Part shown: positions 44,483 through 55,700 of the stretch, piece after piece
How positions within the stretch are numbered: the first letter of the stretch is position 1
How the letters are laid out: each line of letters starts with the position of its first letter
NCBI GenBank assembly: GCA_036346355.1
Contig: CM070571.1
Span: 48,504,293 to 48,568,292 of the forward strand
From: Rhipidocladum racemiflorum
Taxonomy: Eukaryota > Streptophyta > Magnoliopsida > Poales > Poaceae
Length of the DNA stretch: 64,000 nt
Direction: 5' to 3'
Notes under the pieces: generated by a model
The model's database searches: none
What the model saw: only the letters and a program-made list of their open reading frames with translations
Told to the model about the DNA's origin: nothing
Program-made: the position numbers and the translations under genes

Positions 44483-45835
44483 AGTCTTAGAACAGAAGTT
44501 ATGCCCTTTGGAAGGTCATTGTCCCGAAGGACAGATTTCTTGTTTCGATTTTAGGAGTTGTGTTTAAGTCGGGGTAGTGGGATGTATGTGTACTGTTTTA
44601 TGGGCTTGATTTGAGTGTGTGGCACGTGTTTGCAGGTGGTGTGCCTCCAGGAGTGCCCTCAACCTCTCGTCACTCCGTTGCCCGCAATTGAAGGCAAGTG
44701 TGTTGTGTGGATTGTACGCTATATGTGTTGCTAGTTGTGCTTCATAGTATTTGGAATAGATAACATGTTGTCTTGCCATGAATTACATGTATTGCTTGAT
44801 ATGAAGCCATTATGCCATGATTTAAATGTACTTATTGTTGATAAGTGGATTACATGCCATGTGATGATATGCAATACTCCTATATATGTGTACGTTGTTG
44901 TCCATTTTGCATACATGGCATATTTTTCATGGCCGGCTAGTGAGATAAGTCATAACTATTCCGGGAGGGTCGGTGAGAACCGTTATGACTAGTCTGGGAC
45001 TATTCTTGAGTAAGACCTACATCGTGATTCCATCCACCGTGGTGAATGGAAGCGAGTGATAGGCACCCTCCATCTTCGGGATGGAAGGGGGAAAAGGGTG
45101 CATGCCGACGGGTGTGCACTCAACCATACCGGTATGAGTTTCCAAGGAGACATGTGCATTGCATTGCATTAATGAAATATGTATATGATGATGTTTATGA
45201 GATGACGATGTGAATACTTATGAGTTGCTCACGAGATGAATACATGGATGCTTAAAAGATGTTTGGAATGCTAACCATGTTGTGTTATGATGTGTTTTTG
45301 GAGATTGGTGATGATGGTTTGTTGACTTGATCTTTGTTTTTCCATTACAATACACTTTGCTGAGTTTTGAACTCACGCTTGTGTTTTATGTTGTTTTTAG
45401 GTACCTTGAGATCGGCATGAGGGGAAAGGGGGAATAGTCACACATCTCCACGTAGTTCACGCAATTGATTCCACAATGGAATCATTTGGAGTCATGACAA
45501 TAAACTTAATGTGATACAATTGATGTTTATGGTTTAGATGTGTGCTAGGATTTCCTTATTCGTTTCATTTGGCTAATGATGACCTTGTGATGCTTAAAGT
45601 GGACTTATATTGCTTCCGTGTCGCGTATTATTGCTGTTTTAGATGTTTCATATTATGTCATATTCTGCTATGCTATTATGGTTGCTCGAGATCATGATTA
45701 AGCAAAGGAGATGCTGCTGAAATTTTCGGTTCTAGCAATTGTTCCTTTGCTGTAATTTTCTTTTATTTGTAGTATTTAGATGATACATAATCTATGTTTG
45801 GTAGCATTCAGGCGTATTGATGCTGGGGTGTTACA
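44483..45835 (+). mobile_element. Gypsy2 3' LTR, second fragment
   Basis: Continues at AGTCTTAGAACAGAAG exactly as in the 5' LTR (34652 onward). Contains GAAGGCAAGT (44690-44699) and the stem-loop 45701-45751. Ends GGTGTTACA. Confidence 0.93.
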
Positions 45836-45840
45836 ATTTG

Positions 45841-45988
45841 TTCATAAATGCTCTGTGGTTGTTCAAGAGATGTTTTGCCTTAGTAAAGGCTTGGTGTTTG
45901 CCTTTGTGAAAATGAGTTGCCTAAATGAAAGAGTGGTTGAGCCAGGTCGGTGAGAAAGTCATATAGGGATATATGACTAATCCGGAGT
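45841..45988 (+). other. Gypsy3 internal region, part 2
   Basis: 148 bp between the gypsy2 and copia insertions. No coding capacity. It holds one GGTGAGAAAGTCAT ... ATGACTAATCCGG module normally found in the LTRs. Confidence 0.6.
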
Positions 45989-47241
45989 TGAAGGATCATT
46001 GTTTTTGATCCAATTGTTTTTGATGATGAGTATTTGAAAAGAGTTGAAATTGATTTGATTATTTGATAAGATTTGAAAGTGGTTTGATTATTTAGTGGTT
46101 GTATGGATTAATTTGAGTCAAGTCGCGGACTTGGGCTCGGAAATTGTTTGTGTGTTTTTGTTCACGTGCAGGTGTTGCTTGAGGTCGAACATGGTCGATG
46201 ACGGGACCGAGACTAGGTTCAGGGAGGAACTGAGGTCGTGAGGGTCGAGGATGTCATGCGAGATGTTTGGACTAGAGGACAGTGCACGTGAGGTCGAGAT
46301 CGTTGCAGCGTAGTGGCAGGTGGCCGTACGCGTGTATACGAATTTTTTTGAAACAGTGTATGCAGGCAAATGCAAGTGTATGTGTGTGCATACATGTGCA
46401 TGTATGTGCATGCCATGAGAGAGAGAGTGGTGTATGTGCATTTAATGCATGTGTGTGTGTGCATTTAATGCCATGCATGGTGTGTGCGTGTGTGAGTAGT
46501 GCACATGGAGTGTGTGTGTGCATGCATACGAATGCATGTGTGCGTGAGTGCATCGTGAGTATGTGTCTGCATGCATGTTGCGTATGTGTGCAGGTCTCAT
46601 GGCGGGAGTGCGTGCGGTGCATGCAAAGCTGGCGGGCGTGGCTGAGGCGCTCGCTCGAGCAAGGCAGGACGAGCGTTGGTGCACGTGACTGCATGCAGAG
46701 CCAGCAGGCGGGTTGATGCAGACTAGGAAACGGATTGGTTTGTTCCAATCAGAAACAGAAAACAGATTCCTAAGTCTAAACGGATTAGTCTGGACAGATT
46801 TTTGGGGTGTCTCTTGTCCTTTAAATAGGGGGTTCTAGGGGCTTAGAAATTATCCAATGCAAAGGGCAAGAAGCAAAAGGTGCCTACAACAAAGAAGAGC
46901 TTGTGTGCTCTATCTAGTTGGTTTATAGTAGAGTTTTCTAATCTTTTGAGATTAGAAGATTTTTGGTGTCATCATGTGGAAGATGGCTTTGGAATAAAGA
47001 AAAGGGTTATACAATTCTTTTATCCTTTTTGCTTTGATTCTTGATTAGAAAATTTGTTCTTCTTTTGTTAGAACTAGTTTTGATTTATGTTCGATTTGTC
47101 TCGCTAATTAATCTAGGGTTTTGTTCTCTACGATATTAGATATTCTTCCGCTATTTAGGGGTCTTTAATTTTTCGAAAGAAATAGTTGAATTTTATTCGG
47201 CATCTATTCACCCCCCCTCTAGTTGCCTACTCGGTCCTACA
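45989..47241 (+). mobile_element. Copia 5' LTR
   Basis: U3 contains a 250-bp alternating purine-pyrimidine tract (46355-46610). A TATA-like CTTTAAATAGGG lies at about 46819. The end CATCTATTCACCCCCCCTCT precedes GGTCCTACA. Confidence 0.93.
46355..46610. repeat. TG/CA-rich alternating tract in copia U3
   Basis: Long runs of TGTGTGTGCATACATGTGCA-type sequence, repeated in the 3' LTR at about 56065-56310. The alternation leaves several frames open on both strands without meaning. Confidence 0.9.
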
Positions 47242-47243
47242 AG

Positions 47244-47256
47244 TGGTATCAGAGTT
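47244..47256 (+). promoter_or_regulatory. Copia primer binding site
   Basis: TGGTATCAGAGTT two bases after the 5' LTR. Confidence 0.9.
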
Positions 47257-47301
47257 GTGCTCTACTAATCCATCTTAACAGTGATTAGTAAACGGTAAGT
47301 T

Positions 47302-49428
47302 ATGGCAACAGAGAAATACTCAAACAAGCCGCCAATCTTCGATGGCACAGACTTCCCCCACTGGCGGATCCGGATGACTGCATATCTTCAAGCTCAAGGT
47401 AACGCGATTTGGCGCAAGGTAAAAATTTAAATGCGAGCTTCCTTCTAATGATGATATTGATAAAATCGAGTTTGAAAAAGATGTTGAAAATAATAATAGA
47501 GCTAGAAACATATTGCTTCAAGGACTTGCTAGAAAAGAATTCGATAGAGTCTGTCATTTACTCACTGCTCATGAAATTTGGAAATCTCTTCAAGATTATC
47601 ATGAGGGCACTGACTCTGTAAAAGAAGCTAGACAAGATCAATTTAAAAAGGAATACACTAGATTTGAAATGAACTCACGGAGAATCTCTAGATGATTGTT
47701 TTGCTCGCTTTAATGAGAATCTTAAACAATCTTAGAGCTGTAGATGTAAAGTACCTTGACTCTGAAAATGCTAGACATTTCCTATCATCTCTTGATCTTA
47801 AAATCGGCAAATGAAAGTGGCGCTTTTAGGGAAGCTCATAAGATGAGTGAAATGACTTTGGATAAACTATATTCTAGTCTCAAGACTTTTGAGATAGACA
47901 TTGTTTCAAGAACTTCCAATGATAACTCTATGGCTCTTAATGCTAATTCTTCATATGATACTAGTTCTTCATCATCATATTCCATTCTCGCTTTGAGTGC
48001 TCTTAGTGATGAACAGCTAGATCAAATACCGAGAAGATACACTTGCTCTTCTTTCCAAGCGTGTCAATGCAGCTTACATGAGATCAAGGGAGAGAAGAGG
48101 AGCCTCCATCCTTTGCTACAAGCTGCGGCAAGGCCGGGCACATCCGTGCTAAGCTGTTTCAAGAACAAAGATAAAGAGGAGAAGGAGCAAAGCAACTCCT
48201 CCAAGTCCTTCCGGCCAAAAGAGAGCAAGGACAAAAATAAGCAACGGACAAAGAAGATGCTCAACAAAGTCTTCGGCAATTGGTCGCTTAGACTTAAGCG
48301 ACATTGATGATTCAATCGGCGATGAGAAGGAAGCGAAGCAAGCGAACGGTGAACGAGAAGGATTTCACGGATCGTGCTTCATGGCGAAAGGAACACTAGT
48401 GATTCTAGTGACAACGATAGCACCTCCATGACGGTGATGAGGTAATACCTTCGTATGATGAGCTTTGTGAAGTTTTAGTCATATTGAGAAAATCTTTAAG
48501 AAAATCTTCACTCAAAAATAAAAACTTAGAGAAAGATCTATCCATCTTTGGCCAAAACTTTGATCTTAGAAATTCAAATTACGAAAAGACATGTGATTCT
48601 TGCTTAGATCTCAAATTTGAAATTAAATCTCTAAAAGAGGAACATATGATTAAACTAGAACAAGTTTATGCCAAACAATTGAAAAATGAAAAACTTGTGA
48701 AAAATGTTGGTTGCTCTACTGATGGTTTACATGATCAAACTTCTTGTTCTAAATGTCCCATACTAGAATTGAAGTTGCATGATGCAGATGCTAAGATTAC
48801 TCAATTGTTTAATGATTTGCTTACACATGAAGTTCTTTCATGCTCAACTTGTCGCAAGCAAAAAGAAAAAGTAAATGTTTCCTGTAATAATTGTTTAACA
48901 CTCTCTCGAAAAATTGATTACTTGGAAAAGTCTTTAGAACGTTTTACTAAAGGAAAGAAAAATCTAAATATGATTTTGGATCAATCAAAAGTCAGCACTC
49001 ATCACAAAGGTTTAGGTTTTGATCCTTATGCTCATCACAAATCATATGCTCCTACTATTGTTAAAACTCTTGAAAGTGGAAAGTTTGAAATTGTCAAAGA
49101 ACCTGAGAAAACTGTCTTCAAATCTGCTGGAATTTTATCTTCTACAATGATGAATGCAAATGTTGCTTCTGCTCCTAAAGACAAACCATTTGTTAAGTAC
49201 AATTGCACTCATTGTGGAAAAGATGGTCATTTGGTGAATTTTTGTTTTAGACTAGCCAAACAACAGAGAAAGGAAAATTCAAAGGCTAACTTTAGACAAA
49301 CACGTATCATTTCTCAACATGTTCCGCTAGTGAAAGCAAACAAAATTCCTCGAAATTCATCTACGTTGCATTCACAAGCTTTTGTACGATCACCTCCTCG
49401 TCGAGTGATTCGATCTTTGGATACCTAA
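47302..49428 (+). pseudogene. Copia gag, several frameshifts
   Basis: Starts MATEKYSNKPPIFDGTDFPH with WRIRMTAYLQAQ, the usual copia Gag beginning. Further pieces follow in changing frames (47513-47690; 47756-48307). A clean 314-codon frame at 48484-49428 holds a coiled coil, paired cysteines (SCSTCRKQKEKVNVSCNNC) and the zinc knuckle CTHCGKDGHLVNFC. Gag would package element RNA. The coiled-coil and Cys-pair section makes this Gag longer than in most copia elements. Confidence 0.82.
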
Positions 49429-49489
49429 ATCTTATTTCTCTAACCCCACAATGAATCCTCGGCATCTTCTGCTCATAACATGTAGGTGG

Positions 49490-51118
49490 TACGAGAAGGG
49501 AAGGAGAACATCCGGGTTGTTGATTCGGATCTTTGCCAACACATGACAGGCAACTCAAGTTGGTTCTCCTCCTAACAAAAGCATCACGGGAACGAGCGAT
49601 CACTTTTGGAGATGCTACTCTTTGGGCGCGTCATTGCAAAAGGTACAGTGAAGGTAAATGAGCACTTTACTTTAAAAAATGTCTCTTTGGTGTCTAAACT
49701 GAAATTCAACCTTCTGTCTGTATCTCAATTGTTGGATGAGAACTTTGAAGTAAGTTTTAAACCAAATGCATGTAGAGTACTCGATGCTTCTGGAAACTTG
49801 ATTCTTAAAATATCTAGACTTGGAAAAATTTTCATAGCAAATTTTAGCAATGCTTCAAGTTCACATTGTTTTGTTGCTTCAGAATCTAGAAATCTCAATT
49901 TTTGGCATCGTCGGTTAGGTCACATGGGCTTTGATCTGTTATCTAGATTGAGTGGTCTAGACTTAATTCGTGGCTTGCCAAAATTAAAGACATTGTTTGT
50001 GCTTCCTGTCGACATGGTAAGATGGTTGGAGCCCCTCATGCTCCTGTCTCTACTGTAATGACCACTGGCCCCGGTCAACTTCTTCACATGGATACAGTAG
50101 GACCATCTCGAGTACAATCTACGGAGGTAAGTGGTACTTTCTAGTAATAGTTGATGATTATTCGAGATACTCTTGGGTGCATTTTCTGTCTTCAAAAGAT
50201 GAGATTTTTGGACTCTTTCATGTCTTCATTAAGAGATTGATAAATGAATTGCCTAACTCATTGAAAGCCATAAGAACAGATAATGGTACAGAATTCAAAA
50301 ATGCCTTGTTTAAATCTTTTTGTGAAACTAATGGGATTGAACATCAATTTTCTTCGCCATATTCTCCCTCACTGATTGGTGTTGTAGAAAGGAAAAATAG
50401 AACTTTGATTCAAATGGCTAGAACTATGCTAGATGAATATAACACTTCAAGAAAATTTTGGGCCGAGGCAATTTCTTACGCTTGCTATATATCAAATAGG
50501 GTCTATCTCGAGCTTTACTTGGTAAAACATCTTATGAACTGAGATTTGATCGTAAACCATCTGTTTCTCACTTACGAGTGTTTGGTTGCAAATGCTTTAT
50601 TCTTAAACATGGAAATCTTGATAAATTCAAGCTCGTAGTACAGATGGTATTTTCCTTGGCTATTCGTTGCACTCTCGTGGATATCGTGTACTTGATTTAT
50701 CAACTAACAAATTGTTGGAGACATGCGATGTTACTTTTGATGAGGCTAGCCTCGAGCTAGACCCGACATTTCAGGTTCACGAGAAGATTTAGAGCCAATC
50801 TTTTGGATAAAAGATTCAAGAAAATGATGAAGATAATGATGATGATGAGCTCATACCTACAGAACGGGAAGATGTTCTGAACAAATTGATGTGACTACTA
50901 CTTGATTCTCCTACACCTCCCACGACGATCGAAACAACTGGACCTCCCTTCTTGTTTTGAAGAACCATCCTCTGAACAAATTATTGGAAGTCTTCATGAA
51001 AGGGTGACACGTTCTAATTCATCTCAAACTCTTTTATGCATGCATTCTCGCTTTTGTTGCAAATTTTGAACCTAAGAACATTACTCATGCTTTAACCGAT
51101 AGTTCTTGGGTAGATGCG
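49490..51118 (+). pseudogene. Copia protease and integrase, fragmented
   Basis: A protease trace DSDLCQHMTGNSSWF near 49520 lacks the DSG catalytic motif. The pre-integrase zinc region reads KFNLLSVSQLLDENFEVSF and FWHRRLGHMGFDLLSRLSGL (49606-50058). It then changes frame before its cysteines (CASCRHGKM). The integrase core at 50177-50542 keeps IRTDNGTEFKNALF and GVVERKNRTLIQMARTML. After 50542 the FGCKCFILKHGNLDKF region is still readable at 50578 but frames change again up to RT. Confidence 0.8.
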
Positions 51119-51712
51119 ATGCATGAAGAGTTAGAAAACTTTGAAAGGAATAAAGTTTGGTCTTTAGTGGAACCTCCTAAAAATCAAAACATTATTGGAA
51201 CAAAATGGGTTTTTAAGAACAAGTTAAATGAAGATGGAATAATTGTTAGAAACAAAGCTAGACTTGTAGCTCAAGGATTTTCTCAACTTGAAGGAATTGA
51301 TTTTGATGAAACATTTGCTCCTGTTGCTCGTTTAGAAGCTATTCGCATCCTCTTGGCTTTTGCAGCTTCAAAAGGTTTTAAGTTATTTCAAATGGATGTG
51401 AAAAGTGCTTTTCTAAGCGGTTTTATAGAAGAAGAAGTTTTTGTGAAACAACCCCCTGGTTTTGAAAATGAAAAATTTCCTAATCATGTGTATCGTTTAT
51501 CAAAAGCTCTTTATGGATTAAAACAAGCTCCTCGTGCATGGTATGATAGATTAAAAGGCTTCTTGCTTCAACATAATTTTGAGATGGGAAAAGTTGATAA
51601 AACTCTGTTTACTCAAAATTCAAATGATCAATTCCTTGTGGTGCAAATTTATGTGGATGATATTATCTTTGGAGGATCCTCCCACTCTCTTGTGTCGCAG
51701 TTTTCCGAGTGA
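51119..51712 (+). pseudogene. Copia reverse transcriptase fragment
   Basis: A 197-codon frame with WSLVEPPKNQNIIGTKWVFK, KARLVAQGFSQLEGIDFDET, FAPVARLEAIR, LKQAPRAWYDRL and the catalytic IYVDDIIFGG. It ends early at 51710-51712. Thumb sequence follows in other frames to about 51950. Confidence 0.88.
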
Positions 51713-52229
51713 TGTCCAGGGAATTCGAGATGAGTATGATGGGAGAGTTGACATACTTCCTTGGATTTCAAATCAAGCAAGCGAAAGAAGGGATCTTCTA
51801 GCACCAATCCAAGTATACAAAGGAGCTACTAAAGAAATTCGACATGGGAGAAGGAAAGTCAAGATCTACTCCAATGAGCACAACAACAATTTTGGATCTT
51901 GACGAGAATGGTGTCGAGATGGACCAAAAGAATCTGAAGCATGATTAGATCACTGCCTTAATCGCCGAGGCCTGACATACATTTTGCGGTATGTTTGTGC
52001 GCTCGATTTCAAGCCTCTCCTCGAGAATCACATCGACAAGCAATTAAAAGAATTTTCAGGTATCTTCGCTCCACTTACGATTTTGGCATTTGGTATTCTT
52101 GTTCTTCTTCGCTTACACTCCTAGGATATTCGATGCTGATTTTGCGGGTGTAGATTAGAAAGAGTACTTACGGCACATGTCATTTTCTTGGCACTTCACT
52201 TGTTTCTTGGTCTTCTAAGAAACAGTCCT

Positions 52230-52587
52230 CGATTGCTCAATCTCTGCTGAAGTTGAATACGTTGCAGCCGCTAGTTGTTGTTCACAAATTCTTTGGATCA
52301 CTTCAACTCTTAAAGATTACGGCATTAACTTTAGTAGTGTTCCACTTCTTTGTGATAATACTAGTGCAATTCACATCGCTAAAAATCCTGTTCAACATTC
52401 AAGGACTAAACACATTGATGTTCGATATCATTTTCTTAGAGATCATGTTGAAAAAGGAGCTATTGAACTGAAATTTGTTGATTCGGATGCTCAAATTGCT
52501 GATATTTTCACTAAGCCGCTTGATTCTTCTCGCTTTGCTTTCTTACGCGGCGAACTTGGGATCATTCATCCCCATGGGTTGATTTGA
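52230..52587 (+). pseudogene. Copia RNase H C-terminal part
   Basis: The frame reading SAEVEYVAAASCCSQILWIT, LLCDNTSAIHIAKNPVQHSR, KHIDVRYHFLRDHVEKG and QIADIFTKPLDSSRF ends at TGA 52585-52587. The catalytic Glu and Asp contexts are kept in this part. The upstream end of the domain is frameshifted. Confidence 0.83.
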
Positions 52588-53282
52588 GGGGGAGTCTTGA
52601 TTTTAACTCTTTCATTTGTATTTCTTGACTTTGGTTACTACAAGGAGTTATTTTGTCGTTACACTTAAAGAAAACTCCCCTGTTTTCATTGCATCATGTA
52701 GTACAAAGCTTTGTTGACTATTCTTGTGTATATAGTCAAATTAATGCTACATTGCTTCACTTCTCACTAAAAGACTAAAAGACTAAAATAATTCAATTTG
52801 AGATGCTTTTCGAGAATATTTTGGCTCTTGTTCATTATGGTATTGCATTTGTGAAATAGGCTTAAAAGTTTCTTGTCATCTGTTGAAAGGCTAGAGCTGA
52901 TTAGAAACTATGTGTGAGCTTTTTGTTGGACTTCAAATGATCATTATGAGTCTCAAGCAAAATTAGTGTTTTAATATTAAAAGCAAGTTGAAAAAGATGC
53001 AAGCAAAAGCTACTTGGCTAAACACAAGTTTAGTACAATGTGCAGCTTCCTTGCCAGGGATTTCAATTCAAAAGATGCAAGAAAAGGCTACTTGTCTAAA
53101 CAAAAGTTCAGAACAATGTGAAGCCACTTGCCAATTTAAACTGAGAAAGATACAAGAAAGAACTACCTACTCATACACAAGTATGGGCTAGTGTGCAGTT
53201 ACTTGTCATCCCTGTTGATTACAAAGCAAAATTGTCAAACTTGCTAAAAGAGAAAAAGGAAATTCAAATTTTTGAAAAGGCT
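52588..53282 (+). other. Copia 3' non-coding region, part 1
   Basis: No env-like or other gene is visible. Begins with a purine tract GAGGGGGAGT and contains a threefold repeat at 52989-53207. Confidence 0.6.
52989..53207. repeat. Degenerate tandem repeat, about 75 bp x 3
   Basis: Copies at about 52989-53068, 53071-53144 and 53145-53207 share AAGATGCAAG, GCTACTTG, ACAAGTT and AATGTG words. Confidence 0.75.
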
Positions 53283-54049
53283 TGTAGGATCGAAGTATAC
53301 AAATATAGCAATCAGAGGGGGGGTGAATGATTGTGCGGAAGCTAAAACCAAATTCTTGATCTATTAAAAGTTCACCCCAAAACAGAACCAAATAATTGCC
53401 TCGTTTTCGACAAAAACAGAATGATAGAGGTTTGGTAAAACGAGAATTCCCGGAGATCCAACCGTCGAAACGATCTGAAATTTGGACACAAGAAACTAGA
53501 TTCCAATACGAATCGAACCCAAAAATAATCAGCTCGATCGGACTTACGGATCAAAAGTTATGAGCTTCGCAAGCTTGCTGATCCAGAACTTGACGAGAAA
53601 CAATCTAATCAAAACTTCAAGATTAAACAAGAACGACAAAAGATTGATCAACTAGACTTTGAGAAACACTAGATCAATACCCTAGAGGGGTTTTTGATGG
53701 ATCAAATCAAGATAAAACTTGAAGAACAAAAACCAATCTAGAACTAGAACAAGCATGCAAACAAGAACCAAAACAGAAAATCCGTAGCGGCGTGGTTCTC
53801 AGAGTACGCAAAAATCTTGGAAGAATTGATCTTTATTTCTTGTCTAAAATACTCTCATCAAAAGAGTACAAACCCTAAAACCAAGCTCAAAGCTTGATGC
53901 GCTCAGCTCTCCTTGATGCCTTTCAACAGGAGACCCCCCACCTATTTAAAGCACCAACCCACAAAGAGTTCTGAATACGATTCCTATTCCCTAGAAGGAA
54001 TCCGTATCCAACTCAACTCTACTTGGCCCAACCAGGCCGAGTACAACTC

Positions 54050-54220
54050 TTGCACGCGTATGGCAACCCTACCATACTCACGTGACTAACACTTTGCACG
54101 CGTATGGCCACCTGCCATACTCACGTGACTAACACTTTGCACGCGTATGGCCACCTGCCATACTCACGTGACTAACACTTTGCACGCCGAATGACCTCCT
54201 GCCATTCTCACGTGACTAAC
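54050..54220 (-). repeat. Four 41-44 bp repeats upstream of the TATA box of the solo copia LTR
   Basis: Units 54050-54093, 54094-54136, 54137-54179 and 54180-54220. Most contain the inverted repeat GTATGGC CACCT GCCATAC followed by CACGTGAC, a G-box-like core. The host copia LTR has a single related unit (near 46310-46330), so the array is an amplification. Confidence 0.9.
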
Positions 54221-54570
54221 CATTCTTCATGTGCACCATTCTCTTAGCCCGAACGCCCCGCATGACATCCTTGACCACCAAGACCTCGGTTCCTCCTGAA
54301 CCTAGTCCCGAACCTCGGTTCCTCCATGAACCTAGTTCCGGTCCGTCATCGACCACATTCGTCTTCGAGCAATACGCACATGAACAAACCACAAAACAAA
54401 TCCGAGCACAAGTCCACGACTTGACTCAATGTCAATCCATGCAACTACTCACATGAGTATTGCATAAAGTCCACTTCAAAAGAAGCATCATGAAATCATT
54501 ACAAATTTCAAATTCACATTCAAAATTCAAATCCAAATCGCTCAAAACCCTAATTGAGCGAAAGCGCATT

Positions 54571-55030
54571 CACGACGGACAAACAAAGTTGGTCCGTTGT
54601 AAAAGGAAAAGTTTCTGTTCCAAGAAGCCAACCAAACGCGGAAAAACACGTTCACAACGGACAAACAAAGTTGGTCCGTTGTACATGCAAAAATGGCTTC
54701 GGTCATGAGCTCAAAACAAGTTCACAACGGACCCCAGAAGCTTGTCCGGCGCAAACGTGCCACGCTCGGTTTCACAAAAGTAAAACCCTAGAAAAAGTTC
54801 ATTCACGACGGACAAAAAGAATTAGTCCGTTGTACATGTGAAAATCTTGGTTTCCAAGAAATTATCCAAACCGAAAAAGCTTGTTCACAACGGACCAAGA
54901 AAAACTGTCCGTTGTACATGTGAAAATGACTTCGGTCATGGGCTCAAAAACATGTTCTATGAGACCCAAAAACACTGTCCGTCGCAGATGGGAAACTTAC
55001 TGTTTCTTGAGAACTTTGTCCGGCGCTAAT
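54571..55030. repeat. Array of hairpin units ACAACGGAC ... GTCCGTTGT
   Basis: Five clear units (54571-54600, 54654-54682, 54724-54751, 54804-54833, 54886-54915) and two worn ones (about 54951-54986, 55005-55030). Each has an 8-10 bp inverted repeat around a loop of about 10-12 bp. Spacing is about 60-80 bp. They lie in U3 of the solo LTR. Confidence 0.85.
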
Positions 55031-55151
55031 GCGTAACTTACTGTTTCTTGTCAAATTGTCAAAACACATGAACAAACACATTTTGCAAATTCAAATCTAA
55101 GTTAATTTTTCAGTTCAAAGCCAATTTTTCAGCACATGATTTCACAAGGCT

Positions 55152-55700
55152 TGAGACAAACATTAGTGAATTTGAAAGTCTCTCTTTGCTCATGATAGAT
55201 TTCTTTTTAGCTTTAGCAAAATCAGTTTATGACATTTTACTTGTTTGCTCTAATTTGCTTATGCAACAACTATTCTATGTGTTAGAGCCTCCATATTCTC
55301 ACAATTTGCTTTCTCATTGGATAAATTGATACAAAATGTGAAAACTCTCGTAAAAACTCTCCAAATGCTTTACTTTGATTATATACCTTGAATATACTTC
55401 AAAGCTTGAGATACTGCATTCATTAAGGGGGAGTTTTGAGATCTTGATGACTATTTTGTCAAAAAGGGGGAGAGCAAGTCAAGAAGAAGAAAAATAAAAA
55501 GAAAGGTGAATTTCAAACTGTTTGAGAATTTGGATTTACTTGATTTACTTGGTCTTTACTTGGTCTTGGAATACTGTTTGAGAATTTGGATTTACTTGGT
55601 CTTTACTTGGTCTTGGAATCTTTTGGGTCTCAAACTCTCATTTTTTTTACTCTTGTCAAATCTTATTGTGTTTTGTCAAATTACTCATCAAGGGGGAGAT
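55152..55700 (+). other. Copia 3' non-coding region, part 2, with repeated polypurine tracts
   Basis: No gene. Purine tracts AAGGGGGAG at 55425-55433, AAAAAGGGGGAGAG at 55461-55474 and AAGGGGGAGA at 55690-55699. The last abuts the 3' LTR and is the expected priming tract. Confidence 0.75.

Larger units (their letters stand above)
21107..45835 (+). mobile_element. Gypsy2: chromovirus-type Ty3/gypsy element, interrupted in both LTRs
   Basis: The 5' LTR is 21107-21337 plus 33923-36009 (about 2318 bp without gypsy1 and its TSD copy). The 3' LTR is 41186-42148 plus 44483-45835 (about 2316 bp without the solo LTR). Both begin TGTGACACCAC and end TTACA. Primer site at 36012, purine tract before 41186. 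Gag-pol runs in the order gag, protease, RT, RNase H, integrase, with a chromodomain-like C-terminus. Frameshifts and stop codons inactivate it. The 2.3-kb LTR and gene order recall the rice RIRE3 group; that assignment is from memory and needs a search. Confidence 0.93.
53283..55146 (-). mobile_element. Solo copia LTR (minus strand) inside the copia 3' region
   Basis: Reads on the minus strand from TGTGAAATCATGTGC at 55146 to CGATCCTACA at 53283. AGGCT duplications lie at 53278-53282 and 55147-55151. Its end (CATTCACCCCCCCTCTGATT ... CCTACA) and several inner blocks match the host copia LTR, so it is a related family, but the first part differs. It has a TATA-like CTTTAAATAGG (about 53950-53940). 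It carries two kinds of tandem repeat, described separately. No primer site or gene adjoins it. Confidence 0.88.

Noticed and set aside
46272..46748. Long open frames on both strands in the copia LTR (and 55932-56616)
   Set aside because: They come from the TG/CA alternating tract, which lacks stop codons. The Cys/His/Val/Met-biased peptides have no domain and occur in both strands at once.
54050..55030. CRISPR-like array
   Set aside because: Repeats are imperfect, unit lengths vary, no cas genes exist and the DNA is a plant LTR. They are promoter-region tandem repeats.
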